A stretch of 64,000 nucleotides of DNA from contig NC_065552.1 in the NCBI RefSeq assembly GCF_022605725.1, forward strand, positions 31,445,879 through 31,509,878. Direction: 5' to 3'. How positions within the stretch are numbered: the stretch's first letter is position 1; each line of letters starts with the position of its first letter. This document shows, piece by piece, positions 28,101 through 43,100 of this stretch. A model generated the notes under the pieces. The model was given only the letters and a program-made list of their open reading frames with translations, did not search any database and had not been told where the DNA came from. The DNA comes from Anthonomus grandis grandis (taxonomy: Eukaryota; Arthropoda; Insecta; Coleoptera; Curculionidae). Made by a program: the position numbers and the translations under genes.

Positions 28101-31100
28101 TTTCCGAAATAACTAACTTGAAAAACGCGACGAAACACCGATCTCCCTTTTACCAGTCACCGATAAAAATGATCGAACCCTCTTTCCTCAGCAAACTAAA
28201 GGAGGAGGGCGAAATGCAGAAGCCAGTATATGTGCTTTATCCGAATTATGTGCTACCCGATTTGGAGTTTCTAAATGAAAAGAACGATATCAAAAATATT
28301 CTAGTTATGCCCCAAAACGCTCCCAGGGTTCCCATCGGACAAAAGCAAAGGCCATTTAGTTTTAACGACGTGGAGATGTTAAAGAGGAAAGGGTTTACGC
28401 ACGTGAAGGATTGGGATTCTTTGAATATTTTGTTGCCACAGGAGTACAGGAAGATTTTAGCCGATGTGCCCGAGATTTCAGGACATATTAAGATCGGGGG
28501 AAGTTTAAGAGAAAAACCATCGTTTCTGAGGTAAGTTGAGAGAGTCTAAGAAGAGAGAATATTAATATAACATGTAATTTAATGCATGTTTATAATACTA
28601 GAAATTGCGTAAACAAACACTTATTAGTAACTCCAAAAATTAATCGGTTATCTAGGTGCATAATTCGAAAACTTCGTATGTCTATGTTACATATTATATT
28701 TATGTATGTGGATATATGAAATAAATAAATAAAATTAATAATAATGTAGAAGTATTTGTGTCCAAAGAGAGTGTAGAAATTATAGTGGTAAGCTTCGAAT
28801 TGTATTTCATTTATCATCAGGAGGCTTCGTTTATATAGAAGAATAACTGGTGTGATATTATAACGGTGCTCAAGATAATTGAAAATTATTTTAAAAAAAA
28901 CTAGTACACATCGGTATAAAATGAAAACCGAGCACTGTGCACCCTATAAAATAAACTAACATTTAAAACTGCAATTCACATTCTAACAGCATCAACTGAC
29001 ATCAACTAAATCTTTGGTACTATAGAAAATATAAGCATTGGAGACCTGTTGTTTAATAAGGTAACGCCTAGTGAGTGATATAGAAAATGTTGGTATTTTC
29101 CGTGTAACTCATAAAATCAAATCAATAGGTTTGTGTGTATTTAGTATGAATTTTTCTTATATAAACGTTTAGATGGTTATATTTTGTTTATTTAAAATCT
29201 TGGCATTTTGAAAATTAAAAGTCTGGTTTTATTCACTAATATTTTCAGCTAAAACATTAAAATTGATTATATTCTTTTTTTTAACTATATCTATTTTAAA
29301 TTGCTATAAATATCTTGCAGTCTGGTCTACATGAAACAATTCTATTACGATTGTTAAATGGAATTAATGACAGTACCATATTTTAGATGACAGACTTTAC
29401 TTTAGAGTTTATTAAAAAACAATTGACCAACCTTAACTTTTTCGTCGCGAATTTCGTGAGCCAATTTATTTGAGAAATCTTTGGCGTACAGTATTAATGA
29501 TATGTGTGTTATGCGAATTTCAACTAATTTTAAATTAAATATGATAGATAATTTTTTAATTAACTTAAACTTTCTATCGTGGAACTACGTGGATAAAACA
29601 AAACAAAAGTAAAAACTCCGAGTCAGGATCTCATTAAATATATATATAATTTTTTAAACTTTTAAAAAGCTACACGTGTTTTGCTCCTAACGGAGCATTA
29701 TCAGGCCTAAAAATAAGTAAAAATTTGTACAAATTTACATGTCTTAATAATAATGTCTTCTTGGTAGTATATGTTGTATTGCGGTCTTTTTTTAACTCTT
29801 TAAAATTATTATTAGAAAGAAAGTTTAAGACTTTGTCTTAATAATCTTTTTTTATCTAAAATAACTACACAGTTACCTTTACCAGCCTTTCCCAAAATTA
29901 AGTCATGTGTTTTGATTTTTCGTTTAATAGAACAAAGTGTTTTCGATTTCTTCGCTGCATTTTTGTTTGCATTTTGTCCGATTTGCTAGACTTACCAATT
30001 AAGCGTCTACACTCCCTCGTATGGAAATACTCAATTCAGACTGATCAGTGCCCAAAGCTAACTCTATGTCAGCCAACAAAGAAGTTATACTTTTTTCATT
30101 GTAACACGTATTAGGACTATATTTAAGACCATTTTCTAAAAATTGCACTTCATATAATGAAAACTGACAAGCGGATAAGTTTAAAACAAGTCTTTTAACA
30201 TTATTGTACCTAACTTTAACAAGTTTATTTTCTATGTTATCGTGAAATGTATTTACTTCGTTGTTGGGTAAACGAGTATATATCAGTGACCAAATAGAAA
30301 TAAACTTTAAAATTAAAACCAGATTTTATTTTCTTCCTTAATTGTTTGACGTATTAGTTTTTGTAAGTAATGTAACGATCTGACAGGCAATTGAATTTTC
30401 TTTTTTGAAAATAAACATTGTGAAGTAGAAAGGACTTTTGCTTTGGATAATGGTACTTCATCCACGAAAAATCCATCATAATCTCTCTAATATGTAATGC
30501 ATAAAATTGTTTTCTAAAATATATTCATAGGAAAGATAATCTATGTTTTCTTGGAACAGTCAGCCTTGCATGATTATAAATTTTTGTATAAATACATATT
30601 AAGTAATTATTAGACTTCATGAATATGTATTAAATAAACAATTTTTTTAGATGTAAAAAGCCATCGCTGAATGACACAACTACAATACCAAACAACATAT
30701 CATCTAGCTCTAGTACTGCTACTCAACCTAGTAGCGGATATCGCGGCTCTTCCAGCTTACTAACAGATTCTCAAAATAGTCCGGCCGCTCAGAGTAACAA
30801 TAATCCTTTGTTCGTTTATCGGTATGATAGCGTTACTAGTTCGGAGGCAAGCCTGATTAATGGGTAAGTTTTAAAGGAAAAACATTTTTCTGCATGAATA
30901 ATATAATATATGATTTATGATATATATTTTATGCTGTTTATTGTTGACGAAAAGAAACTTTCCATATTTCTCAGGTATCTCGTTAACTTAAAATCTATTG
31001 GTCTAATTAATATTTAAATCAAAAGACAACAACATATATTCTCGGTCTGAAAAAAATTATTTTATTAGTAAAAATGGTAACACGTCTTGCGCTCCTAAGA

Positions 31101-34100
31101 GCATTATCAGACTTAAAAAATAATCTAAACAAAACCAAATAAAATTACATAAAGACCTAAGCGAAAAAATTTACCTTAAAAAGATTAGAACACGACCGAC
31201 TGGGTCAATTATAGACACACACTGACCGGTAAAATATAAGTTTAAAAAACTGACGCCACAAATATATAAAAAAGGAGCGAAACGCGTTAAGACCGAGACT
31301 TTGTGTTGTTGTCTTTTGATTTATTTATATCAAGGTCTCTTTGAGAATATGGACGACTTCTTTCATTTAAGCAATATTTGTTTTAAGAGGGAGCAATTTT
31401 GTTACCACCTACTCTTACGTTTAATATTACGTTGTTTTTTTTGCTATAAACCAAGATAACAATGCATGTGTTCATATCTGGCTTTTCTCCAAATCATACC
31501 TAAATAGTTACAGTAATAAAAGAATTATTATATTTCTCTAAAATTTAATATATTTTATAATCGAAAAGATGTGTGACGCCAGTTACATACTTTTATCTTA
31601 GGAAAAGAATAAAGTTAAAAACGTAATATATTATTATTTTCAAAATTACACCGAAAACTCCTCGTTCATTTCATTCATAAAAATGGCGTGTCCTTTTATG
31701 TTTTGTTAACAATATTTACGGATTTCCTATATAGGTAAACAAAATAACATATATTTATTTATTTAAACTCTTACAAACTTATTTGAATGTAGAGACTTTA
31801 AACCTAATAAAACTATAATGACTTTTTTTGGTCGTCCTGGCTTTTGCTTGGGAGATTCCGCTTGACCTGCTACTTTTCTTTTCCGCAGCAATTTGAAAAT
31901 GGTGACTTTCCAATTCCATTCATTCGACAATTTCTTGCACAGTAAAACTAGGGTAATCGTGTTTTATGCAATCATGTACATTGAAAATAATAACTTTTTC
32001 ACTCAGTGATAGTGTAGAATTATTAGAACATCTTTTCGTTGGACTGAATACCTCCATTTTTTAAAATATTGTTATAATAATATTCTGATTACACTACAGC
32101 GTAGCAGTGAATACTAACGTTTAAAATATGATTTAAAAGTATTTATATTCTGTATATATTACCTGTCCCCATTTTTGCATGCTATAAAGCGTTAAGAGGT
32201 ACCTATACAAAAGGATTAAAGTATTAAATTAGTATTTAATCTCTTTCAAAATAAAGGCATTTAATGCATGAAAATTAAATTAATAAATACCTAATTATAA
32301 GACCAGGAAATTTAGCTAAACAGAACGGAATTCCCCATTTTATTACTCTATACATTTCTGAAATAAAGTATAGCCTACATAGTCTACTCACAAATAAAAA
32401 AGAAAGAAGAAACACATAAATTAACAAAAAAAAACATAGGCATGTTCCAAAACAGGTCTTACAGGTCAGTTACAAAATTATGGACTTTAACTTCTTTAAG
32501 ATGCTTTTTTTATTATTGATTACAAAACCAAGTCTATTTCCAGTAGTTTCACGTTGATTAAATTTCAAGTTAGTTTGAAAGTGAGACTTAAACTAAATTA
32601 TCAATTTTATGTTTAATATGTATAAATTGTGTTTTCCAAATTTTTTAAAACAATCCTTAAGACAAGTTATGTGTATGAATAGCTTGAAATAATCAGCAAA
32701 TACAAGGCATTAAGTATGCTTTACATAGTTTGGAAAATTGTTCAGAAAAATTAAAGGATTAAGAATAGTAGTGGCACATGGTTACTGTCCTGTGCCACCC
32801 TAGATTATGTTATTTAGTTTAAATAGATTATGTTTTTAATTGAAGTTAAATAGCAATGCTATTTAACTTGATGTGCCAAAGTTATGTCGGATGCTCAATA
32901 AGGAACCAAATTTGCCCCACTTATTTACTAAAAGATCTTGATCAACCTTATCAAAAGCCCTTGCATGATCTGTGAAAACAACATCTAAATACTGTTTGTT
33001 GGTGGTGTTGAGGTAACAAGACCTGTTCTTGCTGGAGAAGTGACTCTGGATTAATACTAATTAAAACTTATTAAATTATTAAAACTAATTTGAACACTGG
33101 ATTAACTAAAGTATATTTGAGAGTTTCTGGATATGTGCCTAAAACTGAGTGCACAGACATTAGAATACCCCTTGTAAATTTATGACTGCATATTATTATT
33201 ATTAGTGGCCTTCTACAAACTCAATAAGCTAGCGGAAAATTTATGTATACCAATTTATCACTAATTACAGTTACAGAGTGGTAGATTATTAAAAGCTATG
33301 ATGCAAAATAATAATTTCTCTCTTCGAAGTTTAAAAACAATGAACAATTAAAAATGTCTTAACTCAGATTACTTTAATTCCAATTAATTTAAAATATTAT
33401 ACCTGCTTGCGGGTATTATAAAAAATATTTAGGGTAAAAAATGAATTTTTATAAACCTAAAGACTTATTTCAAATATGTAAACTTCAAGTAATGTAAATG
33501 CTTTATTTTCTTTAAAATGATCACAACAGGAGTCTCTAAATATAATATTATTACATAAAATTATTATGATGACATACTTCTGAATTATAAATGTCCTTGA
33601 AGCTAGAGTCCTCAGTTAAGAATCCCATATAGCAAAGAAAATTAACATTGTATAATATGGATCAAATTACTCTATCTAGGGGGTAAATGTATTTCATAAT
33701 AGTTCATATTCCTTAGAATATAAACAATGTCTGTTGGTTGGAACATTAAAAGAAGTATATGGTATTAACCTTATACACAAAAAGCAAATCAAAAATATCA
33801 AGCCTAGTCCTAACAATTTGCCAGTGAAACTACTTTATAAATACTACACTCGTATCCTCTGTAAAGACTCGAAATTTATAGACTGCAAATATTTATTAAA
33901 ATGCTTGTTTGTTGATTTTGTAAAACTAGATTTTTATGGCTTATTCTGAATTGCCACACTAAAGATCAAAACAACATAATAAACAATAATAAATAAATAA
34001 TAAAAATAAATAAATAACAAAATAATAAAGTTTATGCAACCTCGCGAAATAATAAACTAAATATACTTGTGAAAAATTATATTTAAATAACTACAACTTG

Positions 34101-37100
34101 CTTTAAAGATAGTATCGACAAATTCTTACTTCTTACTTAACCCTTATATAGATCCAGCCAAAAAACTGATTTTTTGGAAAAAAAAATGGAATCTATTAAT
34201 ATTTTTTAATATCCGTCTCTAGTATCTCTAAGATTTAAATTATCATTTTGTCTTATTATCTATTATCTTTTTACATACTGTTAATGGTAATTATTAAGAA
34301 ACACTATATTAATTAAAAGTCCTTTAATGTCTAGTGTCCGCCTTTTTATTACCAAATATTGTCATATAATTTGGATTCCAGGCACGACCCTGGATAACCA
34401 ATTTTCTATTACAATCTCCTATAAAATTGGCTTCATTAATAATGGAACAGTTGTTTTAGGATTTGCGCCATACGGCAAGATAGCCTGGGGTTAATAGCAC
34501 TAGCTAACGTTATAAACCCTTTGAACCTTGCATGCAATAAACTCATTGTTCAATTAACCCTGTGGCATAAAATAAATTAATTACGTGTATTTATAGATTA
34601 CCATATTTAATTAATTATTTGATTAATATGTAATTTATTAATTCGTGTTTTCTATCAAACTAAAAGATGATGAAAAATAGTGAACTAAATAAAGTAAAAA
34701 AAAAACATAAGGCTTTCAAAATAAAGTATTTGTCATAATATTTCCTAACCATTTTAAAATGTTTCTTTCTTTAATTTTATCACATTTTTTGCTTACGCAC
34801 TTTTGAATGAGAATTTTATTTCTTTTGCCATGCTGTTATTAAAATTTTAAGGATTATGTTACATTCGGTGTTATATATAGGAGTGGGTTGGTCAATTGTC
34901 CAAAATCAACAAAAATAATGTTAGGTCAGTGATTTTTTTTATAAAACACCAATTTTGTGTTGTCATAAAAACACGTCATTATCTTCTGACTAATCCTATT
35001 TTCTGCCCTTTTGTCCGAAATTCCAGTCCCTGAAACTCAAAAAAAGGACCCTCCAAAGCTTAATTTGAATTCCCAAATTAATTAAATGAATTGAAGGTTT
35101 CAATAATAATAATATTCACCTTACCGCATTGAAGATTTAGATTCACTGAATGTAGTGATCATTCTGTGCCATATCAATTTATCAATTCAAATTAAATAAA
35201 GAACAAATAATTCAATATTTACTTGACCATGCTCCTAGCTCAGATTATATTTCTTATTCTCCTTTGCGTACTTTTAATTCAGTCACGACTGGTCGTTACA
35301 AATTCTTGTTTTTTTTTTAGCGAAAAACTCCCTCACTGTATAACAACTACCCCTCAAGCAGGCGTAAAATGCGTAAACTCCTTACCTCAAGAAAATCGTT
35401 CAAACAAATCTCCGTACATTAGAGGGATTTTAAGAAAAGCCGAAATAAATAAGAGGTTCAGCGTGTACGAACCTAGCGAGGAGGATTTAACTGGCAATGA
35501 TGTAAGCACACGTTTTTATCAATTTGGAGGTGTATTATTAAGTGTTTTTTTTTAGACTACCTATAATAAACGGCGATCCCTCCCGGATCCCTATTATTTA
35601 AATCGGATGAAGAGATTCTCGGAAACTGAAGACGAAGGTGTGGACGCAGGCACTTCTAGTAGCAGTTTGGACGAAAAAGAGAGTTTGTCGAACAGGAACG
35701 ATTTTCTCCTACCTCACGGGGGTTCAGATGAACTAATGCAACTAGAAGAGTATTTGAAATTAAGCGGATTTTCATCCACTGACGAGGATAAAACAGAGGA
35801 AAATTTGCTGCAGCTGCGCAGTTACGTCAGCAAGTTTTTGGCTTTAAAAATTAATCAGGTAAGATGAGTCTCTATTGTATTTTTAGGCCATTATAAAAAA
35901 AATATAATTCTATGCTCTAAAGATCAAGTTAAGTTTTATCCTAATTCTAAAAAATCAGTAAAGTATAAAGTTTTACAATTTTATGAACTAAAATGACGTG
36001 TAAATTTTTAGTATGTCTTTGTATTGTTGGCTGTAATTGTTGCTACAAGGCGAATTTGTAGAACGTTTTAAGTTTTAAAAGAAAGAAAATTCTTAAAAAA
36101 ATATGATATTGCATTTTAGATTAAAATTGTCAGTACAAGCTTTTTTCAGAAAGTCTAGTACGCCATGTATGGAACGCATGGACATTATGTTATTATGGTC
36201 TAAGGTTATTTATGCTTGTTCGTTGAACATTCTAAGTAATCTACTAGGCGAAAATTTCGCCAAAGGTCTTATTTTTCACTTCAGGTTCAAAATAATGAAG
36301 TTAGGCGCATATCTCAGATTAAGTCGACGTTAAACTGACACATTATTTATACAAATATACAGTATTTATACAAATATTTACCGTTAATTAAAAAATCTTT
36401 AAAAAAGAAAAAGCCACTATCGGTAATTTGTTGACCAACTCGTTGGCCGCCGAGATCGCCTGACTTAATCTTAGCTGACTTTTACTTTGGGGCAAAGTTA
36501 AAGACGAAGTTTACAGAAAGAAATGCGAATGTACTGCAAGACATTATTACAAGAACAATGTCATAGATGCATATACCGTTAACAAGATATATCGGTATAA
36601 ATTTATTTATTATTTATAGCTAATTTTTTTGTATAAATTATTGAATGGTCAGATAATTTGTCCAGAACTTCTGATGACAATACAATTTAATATTCCATCT
36701 AGGAATTTAAAGCAGTATCGTGTCTTTTCATTACCATTTCATAGCGCCAATTATGTATTATATGCTCCTATTGAAAGAACTCGTAAGAATCGTCAATACT
36801 AGGGAGGTTGAAATGTTGGGCATTTCCTTATCTAGATTTAAGAGTCAAATAAGAGAAATTGTTTAATTTTTTTTTAGTGCAATACTGAATATTATACTTT
36901 AGTAGGGTATGTTTTTAGTATTTTTAGAATTCTGTTATATTGATTTAAGTTATAAAACTATTTTCGGTATTTTACATTTATAAGTATGGTTAGGTTCAAT
37001 TCATTTTGTATTTAATTTACTGTTGTAATGGGGTTGATCCCGTAAATAAATAAAAATAAATAAATAAATAAATAATATGGTGAATCAATGGCTGATCTAT

Positions 37101-40100
37101 TCCAAAAGCGACAAATCGTGTTCTGAAATGTGCAAGAAAATGCGTGGAATAGAATAGTGGTGTTTTTAAACATTTGTGATTTAGAAGAAGTTATTCAAAA
37201 ATGTTTGACATTTAATAAAAATCTATTAAAGATTTTAAATGCAATCTTCAAGAAGGAGTGATGGATTAAATGAAAGATTATTGCGATTTTAGTTCAGATA
37301 TTTTTAACTCAAATATATTTAACCTCGTGTCATATATTCTTTATATTATGTTTTTTGTTTAGAAAAAAATTATTAAGAGTGTCATAATATGTGTATGTCT
37401 CATGTTTTTTTGAATATTGTTAATCGTTTAAATTTTACTTTGCTCATTTATTTAAATTTTTCTAAAAATATGCATTCTAAAGTGGTAAAACTTTCTAAAC
37501 ATATTGTTAGCACCTTCATAAAGTACACTATAGACGGTTAACCTTCCGTTTTGTTTTTTTTATGACGATTTATACCTATCGTCATGCTGAATAGAAAATT
37601 ACATACAGTGTGAGCCAAAAGTCCTGAATAAATTCATTTAAAATTCAGTGGTATGTTCAAAAAAAAAACGCTCGGACACGTCGATTTTTATTTTTAACTG
37701 CGGGTTTTCTTACTATAATTTTATGTATACTGGTCCAAAAATAAGTTACGACTATCAACTTCAATTTTTGAAATGGAAATACCTATTTGTTATTCTGTAT
37801 TCTTAAAGAACAGAAAATTCTAGACATATTTCATGTACAATGTCCTATACCTATCTCCATTTGTTTTTGAGTTATTTACAGTTGAAGATCGGCATATTTG
37901 CACTTTTGACATGTTATAAAATCCAAACGGTTAGACATAGACAAATGCGGTTTGCACTTTTTATCGAAGCTTTTTTAAAACCATCTGTTGACACTAGCTA
38001 GTTAGTGTCAACAGGTACTGAGAAATTTACGGTTGAATTTCTGAACATACAATAATACATGCAACTATGTATGTAACACCCTTACTAAGGTAACCTTGTT
38101 TTTTGTGTTTTTTCATCCATTGTTGCAATGATGTTGTCATCATTTTTTGAAGTGACAGCAGTCTTATCCTTGTTTATTGTAAAATTTAATATTGCCTGAA
38201 AAGATGAATAAGTTAAGTGAAACTGAGAGAATAGAAATACTAATTATGATAGGATGTGGTGATCGCATTAGGACCCAACACCAGGTTTGTGAAATGTTTA
38301 ATACCAAGTATCCTGATAAGACAATATCTCAGTCTACCGTTAGCAAACTAGAAAGAAAATTTAGGGAATTAGGTCACCTCAGAGATCGACCCAGATCGGG
38401 TCGTCCCTCAATTTCCGAGGAAAATAAGTTAAATGTTGTTTTGTCCATTGAAGAAAATTCTCATACACCGACTAGACAGGCAGCACTAGATAACGATGTT
38501 GGAAAAACATCTTTAAGAAGGATTTTGAAAAAGGCAAAATATCATCCCTATAAATTAAAATTAATCCACGAACTTAACGAAGATGATACAGATCGTCGAT
38601 TAGAGTTTTGCGAAACTATAATGAATGTCTGCCATAACGACCGTCTTTTTACTCATAGAATAATTTTTTCTGACGAGTCGACCTTCTGCCTCAATGGTAC
38701 AGTGAACAGACAGAACTGCCGTTACTGGTCTTCCTCCAATCCAAATTGGGTGATTGAAGCTCATACCCAAAATCCTCAATCTGTGAATGTTTGGGCCGGC
38801 ATTATCAATGACAGAGTCATAGGTCCATTTTTCTTCGAAGGTACCTTAATAGGTCAACGTTATTTGGAATTCTTAAGGAACGAACTGATTCCCGCTTTAT
38901 GTTTGATGTTTCCAAATGCAAATAATCCCAATATTCCAGAAGCTTCAATTTGGTTCCAGCAAGATGGCGCGCTGCCACACTTTAGCAAAGCCATGCGGCA
39001 ATATTTAAGTGAGGTATTTCCGGGTCGATGGATTGGGCGAAGGGGTCAATTGGAGTGGCCTGCTAGGTCCCCCGACTTGACTCCTTTGGACTTCTTTTTG
39101 TGGGGTGATTTAAAGCATAGAGTGCATGTAAATAAACCCAACAATTTAGAAGAATTGAGAAATAATATAAGAAATGAGATTCAACGAATACCTTAAGAAA
39201 TGATACGCAACGTTCTGAGAGAATTCGAATCAAGACTCGCTTACTGTCAAGAAGTTAATGGGGCTTAATTTGAACATTTAATTCGGTCTAGATTAGAATA
39301 GTTTCTTTTTGTTTAACGTTTATGCAATAATTTTGATTAAATACATTAATATTTTGAATGTTTTTTTATAAATTTAACCGTAAATTTCTCAGTACCTGTT
39401 GACACTTACTAGCTAGTGTCAACAGATGGTTTTAAAAAAGCTTCTATTAAAAGTGCAAACCGCATTTGTCTATGTCTAACCGTTTGGATTTTATAACATG
39501 CCATAAGTGCAAATATGCCGATCTTCAACTGTCAATAACCCAAAAACAAATGAAGATAGGTATAGGACATTGTACATGAAATATGTCTAGAATTTTCTGT
39601 TCTTTAAGAATACAGAATAAAAAATAGGTATTTCCATTTCAAAAATTGAAGTTGATGGTCGTAACTTATTTTTGGACCACCCTGTATACATAAAATTATA
39701 ATAAGAAAACCCGCAGTTAAAAAAATCGACGTGTCCGAGGGTTTTTTTTTAACATACTCCTGAATTTTAAATGAATTTATTCCGGACTTTTGGCTATCAC
39801 TGTATATGTCATTTTCACAATACAAATGATTTTTATCAGAACTTCAAACTAAATTAATTCTAAAGACTTCAAATCACGCTTATTTTAAAGGTTTTTGAGA
39901 GTACTTCAAAAAATGTATACATATAGAAGGGGTATTTTTAAATGATTTAAAATTACTTGCACAGTTGGTTCCTTGTGAAAAAGAGGTTACGTTCAAACAG
40001 CTGTATCTCAGTAGCTGTTAATATACACTGAGTACCTGTAATATAAATGAAACAAAAACCAATCTTTTACTATTTTGATAAGCATAATTTTCTCCCTAAC

Positions 40101-43100
40101 ACTAGGATAAAGTTGTTGGAAAGTAACTGATGACAACTTTTTTTCGTGAAAAATTTTTTGCTTCAAACTCATGGCGATATCTGCAGTTATTTTTTCCTAA
40201 CCTATTTTCTACCTCCTGCCCAATTTACACATATATGGGAACAGTTTCAAAAATTTTAAACCTAAAACCATTTACTAGCCGATTTCTACAAATAAATATT
40301 TTTTAGGACGACTCCGAACATTTCGGCGGCAAAAAATGCGTGAGCTTCGCTGAAAAATCTGGCAGCACAAGACATTTGGACGCCAAGTTGGCCAATAATC
40401 CACCGAATAATTCTCCGAACGTTTCGGCCTTTTTACAACAGCGAAATTTCCAGACGAAAACAGTAAGCCGGAGAATTATAATAACAATGTATTTTTGATA
40501 ATTTATTTACAACATTGCTTTCAGGTTGCCGACATGACAATTTGTGAGGAAAACGAAAATAGTCCGAACTATTCTAGTCCGCAAGCGACGCCGGTTCACT
40601 TATGCAAAACCCCTTCGGATTATTATGTGCAAAAACGATCTCTTATTAATGGGGTGATGGATGCGGTCGATCAAATTATGCAGCATTTTTCACCAGCTAG
40701 TAATCAACAGGAACTTAATACTCTTGGTAAGTTAATGAATATGTTGATTGCATTGTACGTAATATAATTGTAATCTGGGGTGTACTGTTTTACACCATAT
40801 ATGGAGGAACAATTTAAAAACTTGAAATGGCAAGATATTAGTAACGAAAAAATGAATTAAAGAACGCTGAAAAGAGTTTCTATAAAATGAAGGGGGTACA
40901 AAAAAGCATATCATCTCACCCCCATCTGCAACCCCTTGGACAAGGTGAGATACACCCTTAAAATCTTAAATGGAAAGATGGGTTGAGTGATTTTAATACT
41001 CCTGAAAAATCCTCTCCAATGATGCTATAGAAAGCTACATTTCAGGAAATTATTATCTGTTTATCAAGGAAAACAATAAATAAAAACACTACAGATATAG
41101 CATGGCATTCTTGAACTATTCTTTGCTGGAATTGCTCAGGTTGCGTTTTAAAAACCACAGATTTTAGGTGACAAAAAAAAGTCAAGAGGTGTTAGGTCCG
41201 GGGATCTAGATGGCCATTCAATAGGTCCTCTTCTATAAACTGCGCGTTTCTTTCGGCAAAAAAAACCTAGCAAACAAACCAATACAAAATACCTACGGGC
41301 TTGACATCGTTAAAATTCTTAAGGCACATGCTAGTATATCGGTAGCCATCATTTTAAAAATTTAATTAAATATTAATAAAAAAAATCAAAAATGTGTTTT
41401 CATTTATACAGAAGAATTGTGGCTGAAATGTGGCTTTCTATGCTATTATTGAAAAGCATTTTTCAAGAGCTTCAAGATGAGATGTATCATTCGACCCTCG
41501 TTTCTATTTAAGATCTTAGACTTTAAACTATGGGTAGACAAAAACTGCAATGCAGTAAAATACATCATTTTTTGTTGGGAAATCCTAATTGAAGTTACCA
41601 CAAATAATTAGAAATTTGTAGACTTTTTGTCAAACTTTTTGTGCTTCTTTTTACGATTAGATCGTAAAATGATTGAAAAATTGGATGCAGCAAATTCATG
41701 AACGCCCAAAACTTTATTGTTGTGCAAAAAAATTGTTTTGCGTTATGCACCAAGGCATCGCATAGTAACATTTCGATATTTCAATACACGAAAACTATAT
41801 CCGAAAAGGTATCAGAAGTTCTAAACGCATACTCCGAGGCGTGTTTTCTATATCCCTTATTGTTTTTAAATCCCTAAATAAATACTTTAGCCAACCAAAA
41901 AATAAAAATCGTTTCCTTCAAAAATCTAAATTGGTATTATCCATTACAAGATAACATTTATGTGCCTCTTTAATATTCATTTTTGTTTTTGCAAGCAGTT
42001 CAACAGAAGTACATTTATTGTATGAATACGTTTTGGCTTTATACTTTTCCTTAGCAATACAGTTCCAAAGGAAATATATTTTGAGAAATATTAGATAGAA
42101 AAATCGTAGATTCCTTTTTCTTCCGGATCATGTTAACAAAAAAACTAAACTTAACTTTACTTAAACTTAAAACTTAACTCTAAAATACTATATTAAAAAA
42201 ACCAAAAGGAGTTTTAATATTTTCTTAAAAAGTATGAAATTGAAATAACACAGATTAAATTAAATTCTTATTACCTTTGTCAAATAAATCCAGAATCCTA
42301 CTTCTTTTGCCTGATATTTTTTTCAGATCTTTTTCATAAAATCAGATCGTGAACATTCCCTTTATATTCTGTAAAAATACCGTCAATAAAAACTTCTTCA
42401 TTACAATAAAATCTCCATATTTTATCACTGAACTTTTACCTTAAAGGCGATTCGAGCGTGAACCCCTCCTGCGCCAAACTGGCTCTAACGACCCTGTGTC
42501 CGGCCCTTTACGCCGTTTTAAGCGACGGCCTAAAGCCTTGCTTAGAAACTAGCTTTGGGGCCATAAATAACTCCGTGTGGCAGGTGGTGGAGGCCTCCTC
42601 ACAACAGGGCCCCCTTACCAAAGCCCTTAATGATTTGGTAATGCGGATCAATAGTGAGGACGTTATAAGTGAGGGATTAGGTAAGTTGGGAGTTAATTTT
42701 TTTATACCCACACATTATTTGTCTAGTAAGATTTTGGGTTTTGGGATTAGTGAAATAAAAGTCCAGCTTAGCTCAAAATGGCCTATGTTTCGCAAAATCT
42801 ATTTGCTTCGTCAGGGCGCTAAAAATACAGGAATGTTTTTTTTTTTTGTTTCACCTATATTATCTTTTATTGATTCTCCACTTTAAATGTAACTAAGTTT
42901 ATTAGTACTGTTTTAAGTCAAATATTTATCAAAGACGAACGATATGTCAAGAATTCTTTTGAATTTGTACAACATTAGGCACACTTTTACCCAAAAAGTG
43001 CGAAATTATTTTCCTAGATGTTGTATCTCTCTTTACCAACATTCCAACTGACGTCATAAATATTGTACAAGAAAAATGTCAGTTAGTCCAAAATAATACT

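Noticed and set aside
35223..35320. Signal-peptide-like start MTMLLAQIIFLILLCVLLIQ
   Set aside because: It is the pyrimidine-rich 3' end of an intron read in frame into RUSC exon 12, with no start-site evidence.
42508..42711. - strand ORF opposite RUSC exon 16
   Set aside because: Shadow of the RUN-domain exon; the + strand protein is clearly the real one.
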